A DNA stretch of 64,000 bases, taken from contig NZ_LPZN01000015.1 of NCBI RefSeq assembly GCF_001646655.1, forward strand, positions 1 to 64,000, in the 5' to 3' direction. The notes under the pieces were generated by a model. The model did not search any database. It was not told where the DNA came from and saw only the letters and a list, made by a program, of their open reading frames with translations. Shown here one piece after another: positions 29,218 through 40,300 of the stretch. A program made the translations under genes and the position numbers. This DNA is from Rhodococcus gordoniae (lineage in GTDB: Bacteria; Actinomycetota; Actinomycetes; Mycobacteriales; Mycobacteriaceae). Position 1 is the first letter of the stretch. Each line of letters opens with the position of its first letter.

Positions 29218-29851
29218 CGCTGCGAGGTCGGCGGCCGTCGGGGGCGACCACGAGTACGGGCACCGCACAATGGCCGCTCAGGTGTTCGGCGACGCTGCCC
29301 AGGATCCTGGTGGACATGCCACGACCGCGCCGCCCGACGACGAGGACGTCGGCTCGGCGCTCCTCGGCGAACCAGCGAAGGGATTCGCCCGCCGGGCCGG
29401 CCAGAACCGCCATGCCCGCCGGGACGTCCTCCGCGGCGTCGGCAGCGCCCGCGAGTCGCTGTCTCGCCACATGGAGAGCTTCCGACTCGTCCGTGCCGCC
29501 GTCGTCGTACGACACCACCGCGACGAGTTCGAGCACGCCCCCGCCGGGGCCGAACAGTCGACGCGCGACGCGCAGTGCATGGTCGGACTCCACCGAGCCG
29601 TCGATGCCGACCATGACGCGGAGATTGCCGGTTTCCGGCGGTTCGGTTCCCCACATCGCGATCGGCGCGGAGGCCACCGACCGGGGTCGACGCTCGACGC
29701 GCTCGTAGGCGACCGGAACGAACAAGGGTCCGAGGATCACGGCGATCAGCGTCCACCGCGGGTCGTGGCCCCGCCGCGCCATCCACACCCCGGTTGCCAG
29801 CCCGATCAGCACCCACGCGGTGATGAAGACGGCGAAGATCGTCCAGTTCAC
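29189..29851 (-). CDS. UspA domain protein with N-terminal membrane anchor
   Basis: A 220-residue protein with one or two short hydrophobic helices at the start (residues 3-23 and about 35-50, separated by an RRG-rich loop), then a universal stress domain opening LRVMVGIDGSVESDHALRVA. The ATP-binding end is GRRGRGMSTRILGSVAEH, an exact fit to G-2x-G-9x-G-[ST]. The GTG at 29851 follows AGGAGGG and gives a clean membrane start. Most UspA proteins are soluble, so membrane attachment is unusual. It neighbours nhaA, which may point to ion or pH stress. Confidence 0.75.
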   Translation of the reverse strand: MNWTIFAVFITAWVLIGLATGVWMARRGHDPRWTLIAVILGPLFVPVAYERVERRPRSVASAPIAMWGTEPPETGNLRVMVGIDGSVESDHALRVARRLFGPGGGVLELVAVVSYDDGGTDESEALHVARQRLAGAADAAEDVPAGMAVLAGPAGESLRWFAEERRADVLVVGRRGRGMSTRILGSVAEHLSGHCAVPVLVVAPDGRRPRSVSRPTTPEQ

Positions 29852-29960
29852 ATTGCCCTCCTGGCAGACGGTGACGAGGCGCGGTCGGCGAGACGCGCAG
29901 CGATGACGGTGATCAGCAGTGACCGAACCCGAGGTGTTGCCGGTACCCCGGTCCGGATCG

Positions 29961-31259
29961 TCACGATCTCCGGTCCTGAAAGACGTCGGGGATACCGTCA
30001 CCGTCCTCGTCGATCTGCTCGCGCGCGGCGATACGGCGGTACGCACGGTTGCGGGTGGTGAGGACGATCGACGCGAGGACCGCGCTGAGCAGGGATCCGC
30101 ACAGCACTGCGACCTTCACGTGATCGGCGGCGACTGTGCCGGCTCCGTAGGCCAGGTCGCCGATCAGCAGCGAGACCGTGAATCCGATGCCGCCGAGCAG
30201 CGCGACACCGAGTACGTCCGTCCAGCTCAGATCCTCGTCCAGACGGGCGCCGGTGAACCGCGCGACCAGATACGCGACGCCGAAGATCCCGATCACCTTG
30301 CCGGCGACCAGCCCGGCGATCACCCCTGCCGAAATGGGGTCGGTGAGAGCGTTCGCCAACCCGTCGAAGCCACCGACGGTGACGCCCGCGGCGAAGAAGG
30401 CGAAGATCGGCACGGCGAGTCCGGCCGAGATCGGCCTGATGCGGTGCTCGATGTGTTCGGCGACGGGAATCCTCTTGCCGGCGACCGTCCGGGAGATCGG
30501 CACGAGGAAGCCGAGCAGCACACCGGCGATCGTCGCGTGCACACCCGACTCGTGAACGAGCCACCAGGTGACCGCGGCGAGAGGAAGCAGCAACCACCAG
30601 GCGTGCACACCGCGCTGCAGTGCGAATCCGAATGCCATCAGCGGCAGCAACGCGCCGGCGAGGTAGAGCAGGTTCAGATCGTCGGTGTAGAAGACGGCGA
30701 TCACCGTGACCGCGAGCAGGTCGTCGACCACCGCGAGGGTGAGCAGGAAGGTGCGCAAGCCGGCAGGAAGATGGGTACCGATGACGGCGAGGATCGCCAC
30801 GGCGAAAGCGATGTCGGTGGCAGTCGGTACCGCCCACCCGTTCAACGCCTCGGCACCGCCGCGCATGTTGACCACCGCGAAGATCAGTGCGGGCACGATC
30901 ATTCCGCCGAGGGCGGCGGTGACGGGCATTGCGGCGCGGCGCAGGTCACGCAGGTCGCCTTCGATGAATTCGCGTTTGAGTTCGACTCCCACCACGAAGA
31001 AGAACACCGCCAGCAGCCCGTCGGCCGCCCACGTGCCCAACGACAGGTCCATGTGCAGCGCGGCGGGACCGATCGTGGTGTCGCGCAGTGCGTGATACGA
31101 GTCCGACCACGCGGTGTTGGCCCAGATCAACGCGGCGAGCGCGGCGATCAGGAGCAGGATCCCGCCGACGGTCTCCTTGCGGAGGATGTCGGCCACGCGG
31201 CGCGATTCCTCCCAGGAACCTCGGGACAGCAGGGGGAGACCGGAGAAGGGGGTGGGCAT
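29961..31259 (-). CDS. nhaA: Na+/H+ antiporter NhaA
   Basis: A 432-residue antiporter with about 12 helices. Signatures are VFFFVVGVELKREFIEGDL, GWAVPTATDIAFAVAIL and VVDDLLAVTVIAVFYT, the last with the paired Asp residues that bind sodium. The C-terminus reads EQIDEDGDGIPDVFQDRRS, a calcium-loop-like tail not common in NhaA. The ATG at 31259 follows GAGGAA. It exports sodium in exchange for protons at alkaline pH. It shares a divergent promoter with the crcB genes. Confidence 0.93.
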   Translation of the reverse strand: MPTPFSGLPLLSRGSWEESRRVADILRKETVGGILLLIAALAALIWANTAWSDSYHALRDTTIGPAALHMDLSLGTWAADGLLAVFFFVVGVELKREFIEGDLRDLRRAAMPVTAALGGMIVPALIFAVVNMRGGAEALNGWAVPTATDIAFAVAILAVIGTHLPAGLRTFLLTLAVVDDLLAVTVIAVFYTDDLNLLYLAGALLPLMAFGFALQRGVHAWWLLLPLAAVTWWLVHESGVHATIAGVLLGFLVPISRTVAGKRIPVAEHIEHRIRPISAGLAVPIFAFFAAGVTVGGFDGLANALTDPISAGVIAGLVAGKVIGIFGVAYLVARFTGARLDEDLSWTDVLGVALLGGIGFTVSLLIGDLAYGAGTVAADHVKVAVLCGSLLSAVLASIVLTTRNRAYRRIAAREQIDEDGDGIPDVFQDRRS

Positions 31260-31354
31260 CACGGATTCCTCGGGGGCAGAGAGATGCGACCGACGAGGCC
31301 GGTGCACACCACGGGACACGACTCGCCGACCAGACTTCCCGGCACACCGCTGCC

Positions 31355-31371
31355 CACCGTACCGTACGGTG
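31355..31371. promoter_or_regulatory. 17-bp palindrome between nhaA and crcB
   Basis: CACCGTACCGTACGGTG is a perfect palindrome around a central C, in the divergent region 31260-31444. It could be an operator for either or both genes. No fluoride riboswitch pattern was recognised here. Confidence 0.5.
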
Positions 31372-31444
31372 CTCTCGGTGTCGTCCGACGACGCCGCATG
31401 TCCGGACCGATGCAACTCGAAGGTGCCTGCGGAAGGAACGCCGA

Positions 31445-31906
31445 ATGGTCGATCCCGTCGAGCCGCAACGGTACTCGCCTGCACAGGCGATACATCTGCA
31501 GCCGACCGCGTGGGCAGCCGTCGCGGTCGGCGGGCTCATCGGCACCGCAGCCCGTCACGGGCTCGGCACGGCATTCCCGGCCGGGAACGGCGCGTGGCCG
31601 ATGACGACCTTCGCGATCAACGTCGTCGGCGCCCTGCTGCTGGGGATCCTGCTCGAGTCGCTGGTGCGGATGGGTCCGGATACATCCTGGCGTCGTGTCG
31701 TCCGGCTCGGCGCAGGCACCGGCGCACTGGGCTCGTTCACCACCTACAGCGCGCTCGCGGTCGACACCGACCTGCTGCTCCGCGACGGTGAGTTCGTCGC
31801 CGCAGCGACCTATGCGCTGGGCACGGTGTCGGCCGGCCTCGTCGCGACCGGCATCGGTGTCGCGCTGGGAGCGTGGTTCGGGAACCGTCGGGGTGCACCG
31901 CGGTGA
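31445..31906 (+). CDS. crcB: CrcB fluoride channel subunit 1
   Basis: A 153-residue protein with four helices. The Fluc/CrcB signatures are GLIGTAARHGL, TTFAINVVGALLLG and GALGSFTTYSALAVD (the F-box phenylalanine and polar track). It forms a dual-topology fluoride exporter, here as one half of a two-gene heterodimer. An N-terminal extension of about 20 residues precedes the first helix. Its stop overlaps the start of the second subunit as GTGA. Confidence 0.92.
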   Translation: MVDPVEPQRYSPAQAIHLQPTAWAAVAVGGLIGTAARHGLGTAFPAGNGAWPMTTFAINVVGALLLGILLESLVRMGPDTSWRRVVRLGAGTGALGSFTTYSALAVDTDLLLRDGEFVAAATYALGTVSAGLVATGIGVALGAWFGNRRGAPR

Positions 31907-32271
31907 TCGCGGTGTGGGTGGCGCTGGCCGGCAGCGTCGGTGCCGTGACGCGGTTCGTCGTCGACAGCGCGTTGCGCGCCCGGTTCACCGCCTCGCTGCC
32001 GTGGCCGACCGTCCTGATCAACATCACCGGGTCGTTGCTGCTGGGCATCCTGGCCGGCGCCGCGCTGTTCCACGACGCCCCGACCACGATGCTCACGATC
32101 GCCGGGACCGGTTTCTGCGCCGGCTACACGACCTTCAGTACGACGAGCGTCGACTCGGTACGCCTGATCGTGCAAGGCCGGTACGCGGGCGCTGCGGCGA
32201 TCGCGTTCGGCACTCTCGCGACCACGATCGCCGCGGCCGCTGCCGGGCTCGGTCTCGCCGCCGTGTGGTGA
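31903..32271 (+). CDS. crcB: CrcB fluoride channel subunit 2
   Basis: A 122-residue partner with four helices: AGSVGAVTRFVVD, WPTVLINITGSLLLG and FCAGYTTFSTTSVDS carry the Fluc motifs. The GTG start overlaps the first crcB stop by four bases, so synthesis is coupled and the subunits are probably made one to one. Paired crcB genes encode heterodimeric channels of fixed, opposite orientation. Its stop TGA abuts the aroD stop on the other strand with no gap. Confidence 0.92.
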   Translation: MIAVWVALAGSVGAVTRFVVDSALRARFTASLPWPTVLINITGSLLLGILAGAALFHDAPTTMLTIAGTGFCAGYTTFSTTSVDSVRLIVQGRYAGAAAIAFGTLATTIAAAAAGLGLAAVW

Positions 32272-33042
32272 TCAACGCGAGCGGTCGATCAGCTCGAGCA
32301 CCGAGCGCAGCTCGTCGGCGTCGACCTGGCCGGGCGCCGATGCGGTGCCGACCATCCCGAACGTCGCGGCCGATCCGAAGACCTGACCGGCGATCCGCGA
32401 CACCACACCGAGACCGCCCATCGACATGGTGATCAACGGGCGGTCGGCGTGGTCCTCGTGCATCGTGCGGGTCGCGTCGAGCAGGGTCAGCACGTCGCCG
32501 GCCGAGCGGGGCATGACGGCGATCTTGCAGATGTCGGCGCCGAGATCCTGCATCTGCCGCAGCCGCGCGACGATCTCGTCCTTCGGTGGAGTGGCGTCGA
32601 AATCGTGGTTCGACGCCACCACCGCGACACCGCGGGCGTGGGCCGCCGCGACGATCCGCTCGACGGCGGCGCGGTCGCGCCGGTACTCCACATCGACGAG
32701 ATCCACGCTGCCGCTCTCGGCGAGTGCGACCGTCAGATCGGCGTACGCCTCGTCGCCGATCGCGATCTCCCCGCCCTCGTTCGATGTGCGGCACGTCGCG
32801 AGCAGGGGAGTGCCCGGCAACTGCTCGGCCAGGGCTCCGGCCTGCGCGATCACCGAGGCGACGTCGTCGACGGTGTGGAAGAAGTCCACGCGCCATTCGA
32901 CGACGTCGGCCCGGCCGGCGACGGCCGCGATCTGCTCGCGCAACGTCCCGGGGGTCCGGCCGGTGACGGGGACGACGATCGTGGGTGCGCCGTCACCGAT
33001 CACCACGTCCTTGACGCGAACCGGTGTGATCGTTCGTCCCAC
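32272..33042 (-). CDS. aroD: Type I 3-dehydroquinate dehydratase
   Basis: A 256-residue class I enzyme that turns 3-dehydroquinate into 3-dehydroshikimate through a Schiff base. The catalytic lysine is in DICKIAVMP and the histidine in VVASNHDFDATP; EWRVDFF and SMGGLGVVSRIAGQVFGSA are further signatures. Biosynthesis in most actinobacteria uses the unrelated type II AroQ, so this copy may serve quinate/shikimate breakdown. It is followed upstream by a DHA2 transporter in the same orientation. Confidence 0.93.
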   Translation of the reverse strand: MGRTITPVRVKDVVIGDGAPTIVVPVTGRTPGTLREQIAAVAGRADVVEWRVDFFHTVDDVASVIAQAGALAEQLPGTPLLATCRTSNEGGEIAIGDEAYADLTVALAESGSVDLVDVEYRRDRAAVERIVAAAHARGVAVVASNHDFDATPPKDEIVARLRQMQDLGADICKIAVMPRSAGDVLTLLDATRTMHEDHADRPLITMSMGGLGVVSRIAGQVFGSAATFGMVGTASAPGQVDADELRSVLELIDRSR

Positions 33043-33084
33043 GTGCCGTCTCCGTTCCCTCGTCCGCTGGCCGGACCTATTCGA

Positions 33085-34836
<1,752 letters not shown>

Positions 34837-35160
34837 TCACTCGAACCAGGACCGCGCGGGCGGCTTCACCCACATGATCTTCTCGTCCTCGTCGGTGCGG
34901 ACCGCTGCCGGATGATCGGGGTGCTTCTGCGCCCACACCGTCTTCTCGTCCATCAATCTCGCGGCGAGCTCCCAGGTCTCCATCGTGCGCGGCGGATGCG
35001 CGTCCGCAGCCCGGGCCAGCTTGCGCCTCGTCTCGTCGGTCATGGCGAGCAGTTCGGCTCCCGAGATGCCGCGATTCCATGCATACCGGGCCAGGGTCAC
35101 GGCCTTGTCGCGACGGTTCTTCTCGGCGCGATCGGTGTGGGCGAAGTCGGCGTCGCTCAT
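34837..35160 (-). CDS. Small conserved hypothetical protein
   Basis: A 107-residue charged, soluble protein starting MSDADFAHTDRAEKNRR and ending VKPPARSWFE. The middle, YAWNRGISGAELLAMTDETRRKLARAADAHPP, is helical and might bind nucleic acid, but no named family is recognised. Codon use is like that of its neighbours. The ATG follows CGGAGC. It is divergent from the SGNH hydrolase gene. Confidence 0.65.
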   Translation of the reverse strand: MSDADFAHTDRAEKNRRDKAVTLARYAWNRGISGAELLAMTDETRRKLARAADAHPPRTMETWELAARLMDEKTVWAQKHPDHPAAVRTDEDEKIMWVKPPARSWFE

Positions 35161-35274
35161 GCTCCGAAGGTACGCGTCGCCCCTGACCGAGGGTGTCGTC
35201 GACGATGTGCCGAGTTTTCGGCAACGACGACGGTGTCGTGTGCCTACCCTCGATGAGGGGGTTGAGGAGGCGTG

Positions 35275-36849
35275 ATGACGTCCGACGAGATCCCGGAGGG
35301 CACACCGGATACGGTCGTGGCGCGTGCCGCCGAACCGCCGAGGGTGCCCGTCGCCGACCCCACCCTCGGCATCGACGTCCCCCGCTCCTTCCGCGGCACA
35401 CCCCCGCACCGTCTGGTGGCTCTCGGCGACTCCCTGCTGCAGGGCTTCCAGAGCGGCGCGATCTACAACACCGACGTCTCCGTCCCGGCGATCGTCGCCT
35501 ACGAGCTCGGCACCGGCCTGCGGTATCCGCGCTTCGGCGGGCCGGGCGGGCTGCCGCTGAACGCCGAAGTGCTGTTGCGCCGGATCGAGGAGCGGCACGG
35601 GACGACGCTCGACCCGTGGGAACTGCCGGCGGCACTGTTCACGGCGCGCGGCTTCATGGACGAGGTCGAGGACTACTGGGAACGCGGGCCCGGCGCGAGA
35701 CCACCCCTCGTCGGATATCTCCACAATCTGTCGTGCTTCGGCTGGGATCTGCGCGACGCGCTGCAGAAGACCGCCCGCGACTGCGCGGACCGCATCGGCA
35801 CACCCCGCGACGACCTCGTGCGGCAACTCGTCGAGAACAACGGGGAACGGGCGGCGCTGTACGTCTATCCGAACGCCGACGAACGGCGCCGCGGAATGAC
35901 CCTGTTCGACGTCGCCCGCGAACTCGGCACCGACCACGGCGACGACACCGGCGAGGGCATCGAGACCCTCGTCGTCTTCCTCGGTTCCAACAACGCACTG
36001 CGGACCATCACCGAACTGCGGATCGTCTGGAGCGGCGACGACTTCCGCGACCTCGACGCGAAACAGGCCTACACGATCTGGCAGCCCGAACATTTCGACA
36101 GCGAGTTCGCCGAGGTCGTCGCGAAGCTCCGCGACATCGACGCGCGGCACGTGGTGCTGTGCACCGTCCCACACGTCACCATCGCACCCATCGCCCGGGG
36201 AATCGGGACGAAGAACGGCTCACCGTACTTCCCCTACTACACCCGGCCCTGGGTGGACGAGCGCCGCTTCGATGCCGCCCGCGACGAACACATCACCGGT
36301 GCGCAGGCCCGGATGGTCGATGCTGCGATCGACCTGTTCGACGAGACGATCACCCGGGCCGTCGCCGATGCGCGTCGCGCCGGACTGGACTGGTATCTGC
36401 TCGACACCGCCGGCATCCTCGACCGTCTGGCCGCCCGCCGCTACGTCGACGACCTCGAAGCGCGGCCGGCGTGGTGGCAGCCGTATCCCCTGCCGCCGGC
36501 GCTCGCCGCACTCGACCCGGTGCCCGACACCCGTTTCCTGTCCGCCGACGGTCACGGTGGTCGTGACAGTGGGGGATTGTTCTCCCTCGACGGCGTGCAC
36601 CCGACGACCGTCGCCTACGGGATCCTCGCCCAGGAGGTCGTCGACGTGATGGTGCGTGCCGGCGTCGAATTCCGGACGCCGAACGGAACGGTGCGGACCG
36701 GTTCCGTCGCCGTGGATTTCGAGCGTCTGATCCGGCACGACACCCTGGTGTGCACGCCACCGCAGAACATCGATTCGACGCTCTCGATCCTGGGCTGGGT
36801 CGACGAGGTGCTCGACGTGTTCCGGGTGCAGTTGCGTTTCGGTCTGTGA
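35275..36849 (+). CDS. Large SGNH/GDSL-type hydrolase
   Basis: A 524-residue protein. Block I is RLVALGDSLLQGFQSG (catalytic Ser), block III is VVFLGSNNALRT (Asn), and the C-terminal block V is FSLDGVHPTTVAYGILA with the Asp-x-x-His pair. This is longer than usual SGNH esterases because of extra segments between blocks I and III. No signal peptide is visible. The substrate is unknown; esterase or thioesterase activity is inferred from the fold. The ATG at 35275 is chosen for AGGAGG five bases upstream. Confidence 0.75.
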   Translation: MTSDEIPEGTPDTVVARAAEPPRVPVADPTLGIDVPRSFRGTPPHRLVALGDSLLQGFQSGAIYNTDVSVPAIVAYELGTGLRYPRFGGPGGLPLNAEVLLRRIEERHGTTLDPWELPAALFTARGFMDEVEDYWERGPGARPPLVGYLHNLSCFGWDLRDALQKTARDCADRIGTPRDDLVRQLVENNGERAALYVYPNADERRRGMTLFDVARELGTDHGDDTGEGIETLVVFLGSNNALRTITELRIVWSGDDFRDLDAKQAYTIWQPEHFDSEFAEVVAKLRDIDARHVVLCTVPHVTIAPIARGIGTKNGSPYFPYYTRPWVDERRFDAARDEHITGAQARMVDAAIDLFDETITRAVADARRAGLDWYLLDTAGILDRLAARRYVDDLEARPAWWQPYPLPPALAALDPVPDTRFLSADGHGGRDSGGLFSLDGVHPTTVAYGILAQEVVDVMVRAGVEFRTPNGTVRTGSVAVDFERLIRHDTLVCTPPQNIDSTLSILGWVDEVLDVFRVQLRFGL

Positions 36850-36853
36850 GAGA

Positions 36854-37234
36854 TCAGGTCAGGTTGACGACGTGTTCGTGCGATGCGACGGCGTCCTGCA
36901 TCTTCTTACGCGAGAGCGTTCGTGGACCGCACGCGCAGCCCGAGGGGATTTCGTCGTCCTCGAACTGTGTTGCCTCGAGGGTGTCCACGAATTCCGAATT
37001 GAGTGATGTGCCGTTGTGCGGTGTGGCTTCCCGGTCGCGGTTGCCGCGTCCACCCGGGCCACTGCGGGAGACCACCACCTGCCCCTCGGAAGTCTTGTAC
37101 ACCGCGGCGAGGGTGTGCCCCTTGGGGCAGCGCACCTTGACGACGGCCTTCTCGGTGCGCTGAGGCCCGAGTTCTTTCACCGCCGCCAGTGCGAGCTTGC
37201 GACGTTCGGTCGGGGGTGTCGTGGCGATATCCAT
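36854..37234 (-). CDS. Hypothetical protein with possible zinc-binding cysteines
   Basis: A 126-residue protein with a conserved-looking core VVKVRCPKGHTLAAVYKT and a later PSGCACGPRTLSRKKM. The C-x(3)-H and C-x-C arrangement could bind zinc, as in ribbon proteins, but I recognise no family. The ATG at 37234 follows AGGAAA. It lies just downstream of putA in the same direction, and convergent to the SGNH gene with only four bases between stops. Confidence 0.6.
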   Translation of the reverse strand: MDIATTPPTERRKLALAAVKELGPQRTEKAVVKVRCPKGHTLAAVYKTSEGQVVVSRSGPGGRGNRDREATPHNGTSLNSEFVDTLEATQFEDDEIPSGCACGPRTLSRKKMQDAVASHEHVVNLT

Positions 37235-37300
37235 TTTCCTATTCCACCTCACAGTGCCGGGGTTCACAGGACTTCGGGAGAACCGATTCCGGGTTTGTTT

Positions 37301-40300
37301 TCAGATGATCTCGTCGGTGAGCCGATGCGGTGTGCCGAATCTGTGTGCGGTGATCGAGACGGCCTGCTCGGCCAGGAACGGCAGCATTTCGATTCGCCCG
37401 GCTGCGGTCACCGGATGGTCGAACACTGCGATGTCGCATCGGGTGTTCCACGCGACGGGCGGCGCTGTGCCGATCAGGCGGACACGTGCCGGTGCCACGT
37501 CGACCATCCGTTCCTCCCATTCCGCATCGCTCTCCACACGCACGCTGCCTTCGAAACCTGCTGTATTCGAACACCTTACGAGATCGACGGCGAAAGCCGA
37601 AGAGATGTCCACCGGTGCGCCCGTCCGGGCGGCCGCGCCGAGCACGCGCACGAGTTCGGCCGGCCGCCCACTCTCCCCGAGGCGTACGTGTGTGCGAACG
37701 GGCCGGTACCGGAACAAGTTCCGCTCCGCCGACAGGCCGGTGACGTCGTGTGGCACAGCGAATTCCGATGCCCACACCCGCTCGTCGTTCTCGAACACCC
37801 GGCGCAGCGCATCCTCGGCCGGCGCACTGCCCTCCCAGGACCCGAAACCGAAGAGATAATTCGGGCCGCCCGCTTTGAAACCTGCTCCCACCGACGACTT
37901 CTTCCATCCCCCGAACGGCTGCCGTCGCACGATGGCCCCGGTGATACCGCGATTCACGTACAGATTTCCGGCCTCGACGCGATCGAGCCAACGGGCGATC
38001 TCGTCGGAGTCGAGCGAATGCAGACCTGCTGTGAGTCCGTAGTCCACCTCGTTCTGGATCGCGATCGCCTCGTCCAGATCGGCCGCGGTCATCACCCCCA
38101 GCACCGGACCGAAGAATTCGACGAGATGTGTGCGCGACCCGCGTCGCACGCCGGTGCGCACGCCGGGGCTCCACAGTCGCCCCTCCGCATCGAGGCGTCG
38201 CGGTTCGACGAGCCACGACTCGCCGTCCTCGAGTTCGGTGAGCGCGGTGAGAAGTTTGTCCCGGGCCGGTTCGATCAACGGCCCCATGCGGGTTCGCGGG
38301 TCGTGTGCGGGACCGACCGGCAGCGAACGCACCGCGTCGACGAGCTGATCGCGGAATCGACGCGACGTCGCCACGGATCCGACGAGGATCACGAGCGACG
38401 CCGCCGAGCACTTCTGCCCGGCATGCCCGAAGGCCGACTGCACGACGTCGCGCACCGCCGGATCCGGATCGGCGCTCGGCGTCACGACGATCGCGTTCTT
38501 GCCGCTGGTCTCGGCGAGCAGCCGCATACCGGGACGCAGCGAGCGGAACAGCTCCGCGGTCTCGTAGGCGCCGGTGAGCACCACCCGGTCGACGCGGGGG
38601 TCGGCAACGAGCGTCGAGCCCAGCGACCGTTCGTCGGCGTGGACGAGATGCAACACATCGCGCGGTACACCCGCATCCCACATCGCCTCGGCGAGCACCG
38701 ACCCGCACCGCGCCGTGAGTGTCGCGGGTTTGAGGATCACGGCCGAACCGGAGGCCAGCGCCCCGAGCGTCGACCCCGCCGGGATCGCGACCGGGAAGTT
38801 CCAGGGCGGCGTCACCACCGTGAGGATCGACGGCACGAACCGCGCACCGTCGATGCTGTCGAGTTCGCGGGCCCGCCCTGCGTAGAACCGCGCGAAGTCG
38901 ATTGCTTCCGAGACCTCCGGATCGGACTGGTCGAGAGTCTTGCCGCCCTCGGCCGCCATCACCTCGAGCAGATCGGCGCGGCGCGTTTCGAGTACGTCGG
39001 CGACCTGCTCGAGAATTTCCGCGCGCTCGGCGCCGCTGCGGGCACCCCACGAGCGCCCGGCGGCGGCCGCGTCGGCCAGCACACGCTCGAGCTCGTCCTC
39101 GGAGGAGAGCATGTGCGCCCGTACCGTGTCGATGCCGAGTTTCGACGACGGTACCCGTTCGAGGATGTGACGACCCCACTCGCGGTTCTGCGGCAGGGAG
39201 GGATCGGTATCCGGCGTATTCGCGAACACCGCCGGCGGCGCTGTCGGTGGTGGTGGTTCCTGCCGGTTCTGCGTGCGATGGGGGGAGGGGACCGTCTCGT
39301 CGAGCGCCGCCACCGACGCGCGGAATCTCTGTTCCTCCCGTCCGAACAGCGCGGGGTCGTCGGCGAGATCGAACACGGCGGACATGAAATTGTCCTGCCC
39401 GGACCCCTCGTCGAGCCTGCGCACCAGATAGGAGATGGCGACGTCGAACTCGTCGGGGCGCACGACGGGTGTGTAGAGCAGCAGGCTGCCGACCTGTCGG
39501 CGGATCACCTCGGCCTGACTCTGCGCCATGCCGAGGAGCATCTCGACGTCGATCCCGTGCCGCACTCCCCGGCGACCCGCGAGCACCCACGCGTAGGCGA
39601 TGTCGAAGAGATTGTGACCGGCGACGCCGACCCGCAGGTTCTCGATCCGCTCGGGGGTGAACGCGTAGTGCAGCAGGCGCTTGTAGTTCGTGTCGGTCTC
39701 CTGCTTGGTGTGCCATGTGGCGAGCGGCCAGCCGTGCAGCGCCGCGTCGACCCGCTCCATCGGCAGGTTGGCGCCCTTGACCACCCGCACCTTGATCGCC
39801 GCGCCCCCACGTGCGCGTCGCGCCGCCGCCCACTCCTGCAGCCGCATCATCGTGCGCAGCGCGTCGGGGAGATAGGCCTGCAGCACGATTCCGGCCTCGA
39901 GATGCAGGAACTCGGGCCGGTCCAGCAGGCTCGTGAACGCCGCGACCGTCACCTCCAGATCGTGGTACTCCTCCATGTCGAGGTTGACGAACTTCGGTGT
40001 CGGCGAGTTCGCGGCGAGCCGATAGAGGGGGGTGAGCCGGTCGACGATGTCCGCGACGGTCTCGTCGAACGCCCACGGCGAGTGCGGCGCGACCGCCGCC
40101 GAGACCTTGAGCGAGACGTAGTCGACGTCCTCGCGTGCCAGCAGGGCGAGGGTGCCGTCGAAACGGCGCCGGGCTTCGGCGTCGCCGAGCACGGCCTCGC
40201 CCAGCAGGTTGAGGTTGAGCCGGATGCCGGGACGACGCAGTCGTGCGATCGCCCGGCCGAGCGCGGCCTCATCGGTGTCGACGACGAGGTGGCCCACCAT

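Noticed and set aside
31260-31444. Possible fluoride riboswitch before crcB
   Set aside because: The conserved crcB-motif elements could not be found; only a DNA palindrome is visible.
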